Shown: positions 17,526 to 27,027, numbered from the stretch's first letter. The stretch: 64,000 nucleotides of DNA from Vibrio superstes (GCF_003569005.1 NZ_BCUR01000004.1:2410516-2474515); one strand, 5' to 3'. The notes: generated from the sequence alone by a model not told the origin. Made by a program: numbers and translations.

Positions 17526-18410
17526 ATGAGCAAGCATTTCTCTACAATCGCTATTTTGGGTAAACCTCGCGACATCAGTGCCATCCAGACTCACCATGAG
17601 ATCTATCATTGGCTTGCTGAAAAAGACTATCGCATTCTTATTGATGACCGACTACAAGAGTTGTTGCCCGAATTAGACGATAAGGTCTTCAGCAACCTAA
17701 TGCAAATAGGCAAAGAGGCCGACTTAGCTATTGTAGTCGGCGGTGACGGAAACATGCTAGGCGCTGCTCGTGTCCTGTCTAGGTTTGATATTTCGGTCAT
17801 TGGTGTCAACAAGGGGAATCTCGGATTTCTGACCGATTTAGATCCCGATAACTTCAAAGCGCCCTTAGAAGAAGTGCTAGAAGGCCATTACCTCACAGAG
17901 CAGCGCTTTCTTTTAGAAGCTGAGATACATCGTCACGGTTTGGTAAAAAGCCAAAATGCAGCGCTCAACGAAGCAGTGCTCCACCCTGGTAAAGTAGCCA
18001 ATATGATTGAGTTCGAGGTCTATATCGACAACTCTTTTGCCTTCTCGCAGCGTTCTGACGGCTTGATAATCTCAACGCCAACCGGATCTACTGCCTACTC
18101 ACTTTCTGGCGGTGGTCCAATCCTATCCCCAAGCCTAAATACCATTTCCTTGGTGCCTATGTTTCCTCATACGTTATCAAGCCGTCCGCTGGTAGTTGAT
18201 GGAAATCGTCGTATTAAGTTAGTGTTAGCTCCAGATAACCGCGGCACCCAAGAGGTGAGTTGCGATGGGCAGATTTCATTACCCGTAGAGCCTGGTGATG
18301 AAATACACATTTATCGTAGTGATAATGTACTGCAACTTATCCATCCAAAAGACTACAGCTACTACCATGTACTGCGAGAGAAATTGGGCTGGTCGAGCAA
18401 ACTTTTTTAA
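17526..18410 (+). CDS. nadK: NAD kinase
   Basis: Phosphorylates NAD+ to NADP+ with ATP or polyphosphate, in the cytoplasm. The 294-residue protein has the catalytic GGDGN motif at 72-76, the GNLGFLTD stretch and the conserved PTGSTAYSLSGGGPI nucleotide-binding segment. The ATG at 17526 gives the usual N-terminus MSKHFSTIAILGKPR; an upstream GTG/ATG extension would overlap the grpE promoter. It is divergent from grpE. Confidence 0.97.
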   Translation: MSKHFSTIAILGKPRDISAIQTHHEIYHWLAEKDYRILIDDRLQELLPELDDKVFSNLMQIGKEADLAIVVGGDGNMLGAARVLSRFDISVIGVNKGNLGFLTDLDPDNFKAPLEEVLEGHYLTEQRFLLEAEIHRHGLVKSQNAALNEAVLHPGKVANMIEFEVYIDNSFAFSQRSDGLIISTPTGSTAYSLSGGGPILSPSLNTISLVPMFPHTLSSRPLVVDGNRRIKLVLAPDNRGTQEVSCDGQISLPVEPGDEIHIYRSDNVLQLIHPKDYSYYHVLREKLGWSSKLF

Positions 18411-18453
18411 GCCAGCACACAAAAAACAACAAAAATCTATTTGAGTGACTTTA

Positions 18454-18491
18454 CTGTATGTAAAACCAGTATATACTGTTTTCATATACAG
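18454..18491 (+). promoter_or_regulatory. LexA boxes of recN
   Basis: A perfect LexA core CTGT-N8-ACAG lies at 18476-18491 and a near copy CTGT-N8-CCAG at 18454-18469, 22 bases apart and just upstream of recN. Strong SOS control is the known behaviour of recN. Confidence 0.85.
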
Positions 18492-18514
18492 TGTTTCATT
18501 CTATGGATTTTTGT

Positions 18515-20176
18515 ATGTTAGCTCATCTTAGTGTTAATAATTTCGCCATTGTAAAATCGCTACAAATTGAACTTCAGCCAGGCATGACCACCATTACGGG
18601 TGAGACAGGTGCTGGTAAATCTATTGCTATCGACGCCTTAGGTCTGTGCTTGGGAAGCCGCTCTGATTCGGGCATGGTACGCCAAGGTGAAGACAAGGTA
18701 GACCTTTGCGCCAGCTTTATGATTGAGAGCAATCTCACTGCACAGCGTTGGCTAGAAGACAACGAGCTTACCGATGGTGAGGAGTGCATTTTACGTCGAG
18801 TTATTGGCAAAGATGGCCGCTCTCGCGCCTTCATTAATGGCAATCCGGTACCAGTTTCTCAGCTTAAGAGCTTAGGCCAGACACTGGTGAGCATCCATGG
18901 GCAACATGCCCATCATCAATTGCTTAAGAAAGAGTATCAACTTACCTTGCTCGATCAGTATGCGGGGCATCAAAGCTTACTGAATAATGTTCAAAAGCAT
19001 TACCAAGCCTGGCGCCAAGCCGATAACACGCTCAAGCAAACCATTCAAAACGGTCAGCAGAATCTTGCCCAAAAGCAGCTACTTGAATACCAAATTAAAG
19101 AGTTAGATGAATTGGCCCTTCTAGAGAATGAGTTCTGCGAGCTAGAAGACGAGCACAAGAAACTTTCCAATAGCGGTGAGCTTCTGTCATTAACTCAACA
19201 AAGCCTTGATGTGATTAACGACAATGACGATATTAATGCCATTGCCCTTCTGCACAATGTCATACATCAAACCCAGCAATTAGGTGAACTAGACAGCACC
19301 CTTTCAGGCATCAGCGAAATGCTCAATGAAGCCTTGATCCAGATGGAAGAGGCGAGCAGTGAACTGCGTAATTATCTTGATTCCATCGATATGGACCCAA
19401 TGCGTATGCAGATGGTAGAGGAGCGCTATTCTCGCGTAATGTCACTGGCTAAAAAGCACTTAGTTTTGCCTGAAGACCTGTATCAGCATCATCAAGATCT
19501 GGCAAAGCAAATCGAAGCCCTTGATTGCTCCGATGAACGTATTGAGCAACTTAAGGCCGAAGTAGAGCAAGCCCTAGACAAGTACTTAAAAAGCTCAGAA
19601 AAACTGAGCAAGTCACGTAAGCGCTATGCAAAAGAGCTCAATAAACTGATCTCTGAAAGTATGCACCAGTTAAGTATGGAGAAGGCACGCTTTGATATCA
19701 GTATTAATAACGACCCTAAATATGCATCGCCACTGGGCACGGATGATGTCGAGTATTTAGTCTCGGCTAACCCTGGACAACCTTTGCAGCCACTAGGCAA
19801 GGTCGCCTCTGGTGGTGAGTTGTCACGAATCTCTTTGGCGATTCAAGTTATCACCGCACAAAAAGTAGAAACCCCTAGCCTAATCTTCGATGAAGTGGAT
19901 GTGGGGATCAGCGGTCCAACCGCGGCTGTGGTTGGACAAATGCTGCGCAAACTGGGTGAAAGTACGCAAATCCTTTGTGTGACTCACTTGCCGCAAGTAG
20001 CCGGTAGTGGTCATCAACAGATGTTTGTCGCCAAGAAGGCCAAGGGCGGCACCACTGAAACAAGAATGTTTACCCTCAATACAGAACAGCGAGTAGAGGA
20101 ACTGGCAAGGCTACTAGGCGGAAGTGAGATCACCTCCTCAACACTGGCCAATGCCAAAGAGTTAATGGCAGCCTAA
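18515..20176 (+). CDS. recN: DNA repair protein RecN
   Basis: SMC-like ATPase recruited to double-strand breaks. The 553-residue protein has Walker A GETGAGKS (residues 29-36), a central coiled coil (about 150-360, rich in Gln/Leu/Glu heptads) and C-terminal signature and Walker B motifs (VASGGELSRISLAIQ, SLIFDEVDVGISG). The start at 18515 (MLAHLSVNNFAI) matches the family; upstream in-frame codons overlap the LexA operator. SOS induction is expected from the two boxes. Confidence 0.97.
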   Translation: MLAHLSVNNFAIVKSLQIELQPGMTTITGETGAGKSIAIDALGLCLGSRSDSGMVRQGEDKVDLCASFMIESNLTAQRWLEDNELTDGEECILRRVIGKDGRSRAFINGNPVPVSQLKSLGQTLVSIHGQHAHHQLLKKEYQLTLLDQYAGHQSLLNNVQKHYQAWRQADNTLKQTIQNGQQNLAQKQLLEYQIKELDELALLENEFCELEDEHKKLSNSGELLSLTQQSLDVINDNDDINAIALLHNVIHQTQQLGELDSTLSGISEMLNEALIQMEEASSELRNYLDSIDMDPMRMQMVEERYSRVMSLAKKHLVLPEDLYQHHQDLAKQIEALDCSDERIEQLKAEVEQALDKYLKSSEKLSKSRKRYAKELNKLISESMHQLSMEKARFDISINNDPKYASPLGTDDVEYLVSANPGQPLQPLGKVASGGELSRISLAIQVITAQKVETPSLIFDEVDVGISGPTAAVVGQMLRKLGESTQILCVTHLPQVAGSGHQQMFVAKKAKGGTTETRMFTLNTEQRVEELARLLGGSEITSSTLANAKELMAA

Positions 20177-20283
20177 AGGAACTCAAGCTAGATCCGACTG
20201 TCTACAGCCATGAAAACATGGGAAATGTCATATTTTGCACAGTCAATAACAGGCAATCCTCACTCTCATGGCTGTTTCTCTAT

Positions 20284-20306
20284 ACAAGCTGGCTCAGCTT
20301 GTTTAT
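20284..20306 (+). terminator. Hairpin after recN
   Basis: ACAAGCTG-GCT-CAGCTTGT (20284-20302) is followed by TTATT. It is probably the recN terminator. Confidence 0.6.
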
Positions 20307-20346
20307 TATCTGCCGAGTTTTATTTAGAAGTTAAAGACCTGATCAT

Positions 20347-20706
20347 ATGCAGCTTACAAAATGGTTAATCGCAGTCCCACTAGCACTAACAATGTTATCT
20401 GGCTGTGCTTTCTTAGAAAAATTGGTTTATCGAATTGATATTAGCCAAGGCAATTTTGTCGAACAATCTGCAGTAGATCAGCTTCGTATTGGCATGTCGA
20501 AAGAACAGGTACGCTATGTTCTAGGCTCACCTATGCTGGTAGAAAACGGTAAACCAAACAAATGGTATTACATCTACCATTTCACAAAAGGTCATAACGA
20601 CCCAGAGCAAAAGAACCTTTTCGTGTTCTTTGGCAATGACGAACGTCTAGAACGCGTCGAAGGTGACTTTAGTGTAGGCCCAGCTTTCAACCAAGCTATT
20701 CAGTAA
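20347..20706 (+). CDS. bamE: Outer membrane protein assembly factor BamE
   Basis: Lipoprotein of the BAM complex that inserts beta-barrels in the outer membrane. The 119-residue product has a signal peptide with lipobox LSGC (Cys20), then the SmpA/OmlA domain with QLRIGMSKEQVRYVLGSPML and WYYIYHF. Short length and motif order fit. It sits between recN and the convergent rnfH-ratA pair. Confidence 0.96.
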   Translation: MQLTKWLIAVPLALTMLSGCAFLEKLVYRIDISQGNFVEQSAVDQLRIGMSKEQVRYVLGSPMLVENGKPNKWYYIYHFTKGHNDPEQKNLFVFFGNDERLERVEGDFSVGPAFNQAIQ

Positions 20707-20730
20707 CGGCATCGCAACACCAAACAAAAA

Positions 20731-20758
20731 AAAGGGGAGCACATGTGCTCCCCTTTTT
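20731..20758. terminator. Bidirectional terminator bamE / rnfH
   Basis: AAAGGGGAGCAC (20731-20742) and its complement (20745-20756) form a strong stem, followed by T-rich sequence, between two convergent genes. Confidence 0.85.
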
Positions 20759-20774
20759 ATTTCTATCTAGTTAA

Positions 20775-21083
20775 TTATTGAGCGGCTTTTTTCGCTGCTT
20801 GTTCGGCTCGTTTACGTCGAATCTCTTTTGGATCGGCCAATAACGGTCGATAGATCTCAATGCGGTCATTATCTCTAACCGTTGCATCAAGTTTTACGTT
20901 ACGACTAAACACGCCGACCTTATTCTGTTTAAGGTCTATCTCAGGAAATAAGGCTAACAACCCTGACTGCTCAATGATCTGCTCAACGGTCAGTTCTTTA
21001 TTTACGACCAGTGCCACTACTCGTTGATCATGAGGCAGTGCATACACCACTTCCACATGAATCATATCGGAATCAATACTCAT
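20775..21083 (-). CDS. rnfH: RnfH family protein (ubiquitin-like fold)
   Basis: The 102-residue small protein of the RnfH/UPF0125 family is usually encoded next to ratA. Recognisable stretches are VEVVYALPHDQ near the N-terminus and VGVFSRNVKLDATVRDNDRIEIYRPLLADPKEIRRKRA at the end of the fold, with a Lys/Ala-rich tail. The family has a beta-grasp fold; its molecular role is not settled. The gene overlaps the end of ratA by 11 bases, so the two are translationally coupled. Confidence 0.9.
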   Translation of the reverse strand: MSIDSDMIHVEVVYALPHDQRVVALVVNKELTVEQIIEQSGLLALFPEIDLKQNKVGVFSRNVKLDATVRDNDRIEIYRPLLADPKEIRRKRAEQAAKKAAQ

Positions 21084-21516
21084 AACACGGGTACACCTGT
21101 TTTGCTCGCAGGGTAAAGGCGTTGACCATGTTAGAGGTCAGCTCGTTGAATACCTTGCCAAAGGCCATCTCTATCATTCGACTGGAGAATTCAAACTCAA
21201 GCTTCAACTCCACTTTACATGCTCCCTCATCAAGGGGCGTAAAAAACCAGCCGCCCTTGAGGTGCTTAAATGGGCCATCAACCAGATTCATTTCAATAGC
21301 ACGACCGATATGCAATACATTCTTAGTGGTAAAGGTTTTACTGATACCCGCTTTTGAAACATCCACAGAGGCTGTCATCTTTGAATCATCAAAATCATGC
21401 ACCTGAGAGCCAGAGCATCCAGGTAAAAACTCAGGATATCGCGCGACATCGTTGACCAAATGGAACATTTGTTCAGCGCTAAACGATACCAATGCTGAAC
21501 GGGTCACCTGCGGCAT
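21073..21516 (-). CDS. ratA: RatA / CoqQ-like START-domain protein
   Basis: The 147-residue protein has a polyketide cyclase/START-type lipid-binding fold (EQMFHLVNDVARYPEFLPGC near the start, GPFKHLKGGWFFTPLDEGACKVELKLEFEF in the middle). E. coli RatA was described as inhibiting 70S ribosome assembly; homologues are also linked to ubiquinone. Which applies here cannot be told from sequence. It is transcribed first in a two-gene unit with rnfH and divergent from smpB. Confidence 0.9.
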   Translation of the reverse strand: MPQVTRSALVSFSAEQMFHLVNDVARYPEFLPGCSGSQVHDFDDSKMTASVDVSKAGISKTFTTKNVLHIGRAIEMNLVDGPFKHLKGGWFFTPLDEGACKVELKLEFEFSSRMIEMAFGKVFNELTSNMVNAFTLRAKQVYPCYEY

Positions 21517-21618
21517 AACTACTCCTCAACTACTAAATCGCTAATTTTACTGACCTTTACCCTAAACCGAGTAAAAAGAATTTCCCTATAATAAGGCAAT
21601 CCGTATAATGAGGCCACT

Positions 21619-22104
21619 ATGGTAAAGAAAAAATCAAAAACCAAAGCGACTAGTAATACTATTGCGCTAAACAAAAAAGCCCGTCACGAGTATTTTATCG
21701 AGGACGAGCTTGAAGCTGGCTTAGAGCTCCAAGGTTGGGAGGTAAAATCTCTACGTCAGGGTAAGGCGAACATCGCTGAGAGCTACGTATATCTTAAAGA
21801 TGGCGAGGCTTTCATTAGTGGTATGAGCATTATACCACTTAACCAAGCGTCTACTCATATTGTAGCTAACCCTACTCGTATCCGTAAGCTTCTGCTTTCG
21901 CGCCGTGAGCTAGACAATCTTTTCGGTAGCATTAACCGTGATGGCATGACACTTACAGCATTGTCCCTGTACTGGTCGCGTTCATGGGTTAAAATTAAGA
22001 TAGGTGTCGCTAAGGGTAAGAAATTACACGATAAACGTACCGATCTTAGAGATAAAGACTGGGCGCGCGATAAAGCACGGGTTATGAAGAGTAAACTGCG
22101 CTAA
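21619..22104 (+). CDS. smpB: SsrA-binding protein
   Basis: Binds tmRNA and brings it to stalled ribosomes for trans-translation. The 161-residue OB-fold protein has the hallmark stretches NKKARHEYFIEDELEAGLELQGWEVKSL and GKKLHDKRTDLRDKDWARDKARVMK, the latter being the C-terminal tail that mimics mRNA in the decoding site. It lies 66 bases upstream of ssrA, its functional partner. Confidence 0.98.
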   Translation: MVKKKSKTKATSNTIALNKKARHEYFIEDELEAGLELQGWEVKSLRQGKANIAESYVYLKDGEAFISGMSIIPLNQASTHIVANPTRIRKLLLSRRELDNLFGSINRDGMTLTALSLYWSRSWVKIKIGVAKGKKLHDKRTDLRDKDWARDKARVMKSKLR

Positions 22105-22170
22105 TATTGAGCAACCAGTTGGCATGGTGCTAGACAGGCTAGTCTTTTCTGGTACTATGCAAGAACACTA

Positions 22171-22537
22171 GGGGCTGATCTAGGATTCGACGGGAATTCT
22201 GAAGTCTGAGGTGCATGTCGTGGGGCGGTTGGCCACGTAAAAAGCCGCAAAAAAATAGTCGCAAACGACGAAAACTACGCACTAGCAGCTTAATAACCTG
22301 CTGAGAGCCTCTTTGCCCTAGCTTCCGCTTGTAAGACGGGGAATAACAAAGAGTCAAACCCAAACTAGCTAGATCGGATTCTCCCGCCTGAGAGATGAAG
22401 TTCGAAATATAATTCAGGATAGTCATTTACTAGCGTGTCGGTTCGCAGGTACTTGGTGAATTTAAAGATCGACTAAGCATGTAGTACCAATGATGAACGG
22501 TTTTCGGACGCGGGTTCAACTCCCGCCAGCTCCACCA
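22171..22537 (+). ncRNA. ssrA: tmRNA
   Basis: One-piece tmRNA of 367 bases. It begins GGGGCTGATC and ends with the tRNA-like 3' half CGGGTTCAACTCCCGCC...CCA, so CCA is encoded. The resume codon is GCA at 22261, and the tag reads ANDENYALAA followed by TAATAA (22291). The 5' and 3' ends pair as a tRNA-Ala acceptor (GGGGCT with AGCTCC). The 3' end is the integration site of the islands that follow; the mature RNA is fully preserved. Confidence 0.98.
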
Positions 22538-22555
22538 ATCGATTGGAAAAGGCGG
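22519..22555 (+). repeat. att site 1 (ssrA 3' end)
   Basis: ACTCCCGCCAGCTCCACCA (22519-22537) recurs exactly at 37808-37826. The following AATCGATTGGAAA recurs at 55943-55955. This is the left boundary of the integrated DNA. Confidence 0.85.
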
Positions 22556-22581
22556 TAAGTCATTGATTTACCGCCTTTTTT
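22551..22581 (+). terminator. Terminator after ssrA, supplied by island 1
   Basis: GGCGGTAA (22551-22558) pairs with TTACCGCC (22568-22575), followed by TTTTTT. It replaces the original ssrA terminator, now displaced to the far end of the islands. Confidence 0.85.
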
Positions 22582-22633
22582 ATATCTGGCATTTAAACAA
22601 ATACGTAGTTTGTACTAAAGAAAGGTACTAAAC

Positions 22634-23917
22634 ATGCGATATTTAACCCTCTCTAAATCTGGAATTTGGCACTTCCGATATCAACTACCCAAACACCTAA
22701 GAAAACAATTCAATGATCGCCACGAGATCAAACGCTCGCTTCATACCACCTCAAAGACCAAAGCACGAATACAGGCCTTGAAGCTGGAACTAGAAATTCT
22801 CGAAACAATTAGTGTCCATTCAAAAGAAGACCCAGACATAAACCTTTCCTCCCCCACAAGTACCTACTCCCCAGCGGCAAAGACCAATAACAATACAAAG
22901 TACAATCCATACCAAGCTCTCGATAGCTTTTACAGTTACAAGCTCGATCACGTAGCAAAAAAAACCGCTGATAGCTTGTATGCGCAATGTAAATGCATTT
23001 TGGATATTGTTGGGAAAACGTCTTTAAGAAAGATTCGTAGGGCTGATGCTGAAGGAGTGAAGAAAAGCCTGCAACACTACCCTCGAAATTTAAAAAAGAT
23101 CCCTGAGTTTAAAAACCTTTGTGTCAAAGAGGCTATAAAGCTAAATAAGACTCTAGAGAAACCAACGCTAAGCGAAGAAAGTATTAAAGACTACATTCAC
23201 AAGTGTTCCTCTTTTTTCGAATGGTGTGTGCTCAATGAATTAACAGATATAAATCCGTTTAAAGGTATTCGCTTTAAAAAGACTAAGCGAGATAATGAAG
23301 GTAAGTTTAGCTACAGCACTGATGAGCAAAAACTTATCTTTTCAGACCCTATTTTTACTAAACACCAGTATATCCACTCTCACTATTTCTGGCTTCCTAT
23401 CTTGGCTAAACTGACAGGAGCAAGACTGAATGAGCTATGTCAGCTATACATTACCGACATAGTCAAAGTTGACTCCATATGGTGCATATCCATTTCTGAC
23501 GATCAACCCGACCAAAAACTGAAAAACCTACAAAGTAAGCGCCTCATACCAATACATAGCTTTATTCTTGATATGGGATTCATTGATTATATTCACGCTC
23601 TGCAGTCGAAGAGGCTATTTCCTGAATTGAAAGCAGGGCGAGATGGGTATGGATCTGCGCCATCGAAATGGTTTGGCCGATTTAAGACTAAACTAGGTTT
23701 TGACAAGAAGCATGACTTTCATTCTTTTCGCCATACTGTTGCAACTGAACTCAAAAATTCTCTAATCTCTTCAGAGGTTGCCGCTTCCATATTAGGCCAT
23801 TTATTAAACAATATAACTTATGACCGTTATGGAAAAGGTTATGAGCTGACAATCTTGAAAGAAGCTATTGAACGCATCCCTACTGATGCTTTGTCTAAAA
23901 TTAAACCATTCACCTAA
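22634..23917 (+). CDS. Tyrosine recombinase (island 1 integrase)
   Basis: Catalyses integration and excision at att. The 427 residues have an N-terminal arm-binding-like domain (RYLTLSKSGIWHFRYQLPKHLR), a core-binding domain (about 90-200) and a catalytic domain with Arg264 (TGARLNEL), His363 and Arg366 (HSFRH), His389 (LGH) and the nucleophile Tyr399. It lies next to the ssrA 3' end, so it is the likely integrase for this att. GTACTAAA occurs twice just upstream (22612 and 22625) and could be arm-type sites. The downstream recombinase at 24182 is a paralogue. Confidence 0.92.
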   Translation: MRYLTLSKSGIWHFRYQLPKHLRKQFNDRHEIKRSLHTTSKTKARIQALKLELEILETISVHSKEDPDINLSSPTSTYSPAAKTNNNTKYNPYQALDSFYSYKLDHVAKKTADSLYAQCKCILDIVGKTSLRKIRRADAEGVKKSLQHYPRNLKKIPEFKNLCVKEAIKLNKTLEKPTLSEESIKDYIHKCSSFFEWCVLNELTDINPFKGIRFKKTKRDNEGKFSYSTDEQKLIFSDPIFTKHQYIHSHYFWLPILAKLTGARLNELCQLYITDIVKVDSIWCISISDDQPDQKLKNLQSKRLIPIHSFILDMGFIDYIHALQSKRLFPELKAGRDGYGSAPSKWFGRFKTKLGFDKKHDFHSFRHTVATELKNSLISSEVAASILGHLLNNITYDRYGKGYELTILKEAIERIPTDALSKIKPFT

Positions 23918-24181
23918 GTTGAACTGTTTGAATTTTAATCGAATAAAAAAAAGTTCTTTTTTTTTTTCAACTCGGACAGAAAAAATTTCAAAAATACCTC
24001 TTTGAAGGGGGCATTTGTAGGGTTCTAAGCCCTACTCCCCTCTTCGGTAGACTTTGTTGCCAGATCAACTAATACCCTAGCCTTAACGCCTTCATTTGCC
24101 CCTACTGTTTGATTTGCAACCACTTTCACGCCCAAAGCTTTGTCGCTAGCATAAAAGCATACTATTAATGGAGGATATATT

Positions 24182-25342
24182 TTGAACTTCTCAACGTTTC
24201 CACACGCTTCGCAACTTCAACAGAATGGGCTACTTGCAGCTGCTTGTCTTGAACCTGATTTTGACGATACTTGCATACGCAAGTTACCTCTTCCTAAAAG
24301 CCAAAAGTTACAAACTAAACTCTCTTCTCTTGAACTTCTAGAGCAATATACCCAATCGAGAAAACAGTTCAAACGTAGTAGCATGAAGTGCATCTTGCAG
24401 GATCAGCAAGTTATTTCAACGGCATTGAAGCTACTTCCATTTGATGACCTGAACGAAATTGATCGTGAAGCAGCAGAATGGATTCGAAATATGCTTCATC
24501 ACTACCCTAAAAATGCTCGTAAGCATCAAATCTTTAATGGTCTTGACGGTCTAGATATCGTTTCAAAAAACAGCCGATACAATTACCCAACACTTTCCAA
24601 TAGCTCAGTAAAAGGCATCATTGAGAAGGTATCTACGTTTTGCAATTGGGCTGTATCTCATGGCCACATTGAAACTAATTACTTTTATTGCTTACCTACA
24701 CACCCGCCAAAGCATGAAGATAAGCGTCAAGCATTTTCAAACGATCACCTCAACGCTATTTTTCACATGGATAGTTACTTAGATCACCAATATCTACATT
24801 CCTATTATTACTGGCTTCCTTTACTCCTTCGCTTCACTGGCTGTCGACTAAATGAGCTTTGCCAATTGCATAAAGTTGATATTACGACAAAGGGCAAGAT
24901 TCCCTGTATTTCAGTTCATGATTCCTTTGATGGGCAAAGGATTAAAAACTCTTCTTCCAAACGCTCCATCCCATTACATAGCGAATTGGTGCGACTTGGC
25001 TTTCTTAGCTTCGTAGCAACCTTGCAAACTGAACGAGTATTTCCCGAACTAAAACTAGTAAACGGCTACTACTCTCACAATGCATCAAAATGGTTTGCAA
25101 GGCGTCGAGATAAACTGGGTTTGACCAAAGGGTTGGATGCCCATTCTTTTCGTCATACGTTTGTCAATGAACTAAAACAGAACCTAGTTCCAAGGGAAGT
25201 GATTGAAGGTATTGTAGGACACGAACAGCAATCTGATTCATTCAACGTTTATAGCAAGCATTACGAAGTAGACGTTCTTCAAAGCTTCATTGAGCAAATT
25301 AGCCCAGAACATACTAAACACATCAAACCGTACTTTTCCTAA
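24182..25342 (+). CDS. Second tyrosine recombinase, paralogue of the first
   Basis: The 386-residue protein is clearly related to the preceding integrase (shared WLP...GxRLNELCQLH, RVFPELK, KWF, HSFRHT). Catalytic residues are complete: Arg222, His321, Arg324, His347, and Tyr357 or Tyr361. The start is TTG at 24182, supported by GGAGG a few bases upstream at 24171-24175; no ATG fits. Its N-terminal arm domain is shorter and differs. It may assist excision, act on a second site, or be a diverged duplicate. The 264-base gap before it contains no gene. Confidence 0.87.
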   Translation: MNFSTFPHASQLQQNGLLAAACLEPDFDDTCIRKLPLPKSQKLQTKLSSLELLEQYTQSRKQFKRSSMKCILQDQQVISTALKLLPFDDLNEIDREAAEWIRNMLHHYPKNARKHQIFNGLDGLDIVSKNSRYNYPTLSNSSVKGIIEKVSTFCNWAVSHGHIETNYFYCLPTHPPKHEDKRQAFSNDHLNAIFHMDSYLDHQYLHSYYYWLPLLLRFTGCRLNELCQLHKVDITTKGKIPCISVHDSFDGQRIKNSSSKRSIPLHSELVRLGFLSFVATLQTERVFPELKLVNGYYSHNASKWFARRRDKLGLTKGLDAHSFRHTFVNELKQNLVPREVIEGIVGHEQQSDSFNVYSKHYEVDVLQSFIEQISPEHTKHIKPYFS

Positions 25343-25408
25343 CTTTTCTCTTTCTAAAAGCTACTTTCAAACAAAGTAGCTTTTGACAAAAACTTTAAGA
25401 TTACAAAA

Positions 25409-26455
25409 ATGAAGAATGAACAATCAAACACTCCAGCAGAACATGGCAACTTACTCTTTTCCCGAGGATCTGATGGATTCGACATTAAACAAAACTGGCT
25501 TACAACAGACTTTATTCCTTCTGATTCATTTGGAGTAATGTATGGGAAGTCTAGTTCACTCAAGACATTTTTAGCTCTGGAGATGTCCTGCTCTATCGCA
25601 ACAGGCACAGACTGGAATGGAAAGAAAGTTGATGCTGGTATTGTTATTTACATTGCAGGGGAAGGCGAACGTGGCGTATCACGCCGTGTTAAAGCTTGGG
25701 AGTTAGCGAACAATTCTGTTGCTCGAAACTTGTATGTACTAGGCCGAAAAAAAGAAGTGTCACAGGCTAATGTTCAGGATGAAATTATAGCTTCAATACA
25801 GGACATAGAAGCTCAATCGGGACTAAAAGCTAAGCTTATTGTACTAGATACAGTTGCACGTCACTTTACTGGCAACGAAAACTGCCCTAGCGCTATGGGA
25901 GACTTCATTCAAGGATGCGACAGGATTCGCCATATAACCCAAACTACTATTCTCTGCATACACCACACGGGTAAGGACGCATCAAAAGGTGCTAGAGGAA
26001 GTGGTGCGCTGTTAGGTGCATGTGATTTTGAATTTCTAATCAATCGCTCTAGTAAAACCCTTAAAGCCACTCTGATCAATACCAAGCAAAAAGATTGTGA
26101 AGAGGCTCCAACACTTGAATTGGAGTATGACATTATTGATTTAGGGATTACTTGTGAATCAAACAACCCCGTAACTTCTCTAGCTCGAACCAAAAAAATG
26201 AAGTTGAAAACTGAGGGGGAACAACTTCTGCTAGATCCTATAGTTAAAGCATTAAAGACGGATTTTGAGGGTAGTAGCACTAGAGATGATATCAGACACA
26301 AAATCTACTCTAAGGAAGTAGTAGATAGCTGGACCAACTCAAATACAAAGGATTTTTATCGCCAATTTGAAAAGCTTGAAACTGCGGGAATTGTTCTAGC
26401 CACTCTAAAAGGGAAGCGACGCTCCATGGCTGATGTTATAGCGTTAGCAGCCTAA
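25409..26455 (+). CDS. RepA-like / AAA_25 ATPase
   Basis: The 348-residue P-loop ATPase is of the RecA-like RepA helicase group found on plasmids, phages and islands. The P-loop is GKSSSLKT at 46-53 in the non-classical form (hydrophobic residue before Lys) often seen in this group. Other motifs are the acidic GEGERG stretch (about 84-89), Walker B LIVLD (143-147) and HHTGKDASKGARGSGAL (185-201). The C-terminal 80 residues look like a winged-helix region. It probably drives replication of the excised element, inferred from family and position after two integrases. Confidence 0.82.
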   Translation: MKNEQSNTPAEHGNLLFSRGSDGFDIKQNWLTTDFIPSDSFGVMYGKSSSLKTFLALEMSCSIATGTDWNGKKVDAGIVIYIAGEGERGVSRRVKAWELANNSVARNLYVLGRKKEVSQANVQDEIIASIQDIEAQSGLKAKLIVLDTVARHFTGNENCPSAMGDFIQGCDRIRHITQTTILCIHHTGKDASKGARGSGALLGACDFEFLINRSSKTLKATLINTKQKDCEEAPTLELEYDIIDLGITCESNNPVTSLARTKKMKLKTEGEQLLLDPIVKALKTDFEGSSTRDDIRHKIYSKEVVDSWTNSNTKDFYRQFEKLETAGIVLATLKGKRRSMADVIALAA

Positions 26456-26461
26456 GGTGAC

Positions 26462-26506
26462 TAATGACACAGTGACGCACTCTATGAGTGCGTCACTGTG
26501 TCATTA
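26462..26506. repeat. 21-bp perfect inverted repeat
   Basis: Positions 26462-26482 and 26486-26506 are exact reverse complements around a three-base loop (TAT). It starts seven bases after the RepA-like gene stop and has no following T-run, so it is more than an ordinary terminator. Single-strand origin, recombination target or protein site are all possible. Confidence 0.9.
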
Positions 26507-27027
26507 CTACCTAGGTGTTATTCAACTAGCTAGCAATCTAAATAACCCTAGCTCAGTATGTGCTTCCTCTCACCAAAAAAACAGCTTGTATCTCATCAAG
26601 CAACCTGAACTAAAACCAAAATATAAGAAGCAGAATAGATATTCCCATCGCATAACTTACACATTTTGAGCTAAGTGATAATGGCTAACGCACTTCTTTG
26701 GATAGGTAGTATCTAACATCATTCATCCCGTTCAATAAATGTGGTATCAACGGCCATCCTTCAGGTACTTTTATCAGACTATAAACAATGAAAAAGCTGT
26801 TTTTGGTGGAATAAACACGACCATTTGACCAATCAATCCACAAAGTACAAAACCCTTGCCTGTATTGATAATGTAGTGACGCAAAACTTCTCGTCCAAAA
26901 TGAACATTAATAAAGCAACGTGTAAGGTGTAGTAACTCATACTCGATCTTACACATCCGTTGGTTAGTCACGACTAGGTCGTAAAGTCGGTCTGCTGTTA
27001 TCGTAACTCACAATTGTACAACTCAAT

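Noticed and set aside
22139..22426. Minus-strand reading frame of 95 codons
   Set aside because: It lies almost entirely antisense to the tmRNA gene; composition is dictated by the RNA.
26457..26669. 70-codon plus-strand frame after the RepA-like gene
   Set aside because: It is formed mainly by the 21-bp hairpin and low-complexity sequence; no protein-like pattern.
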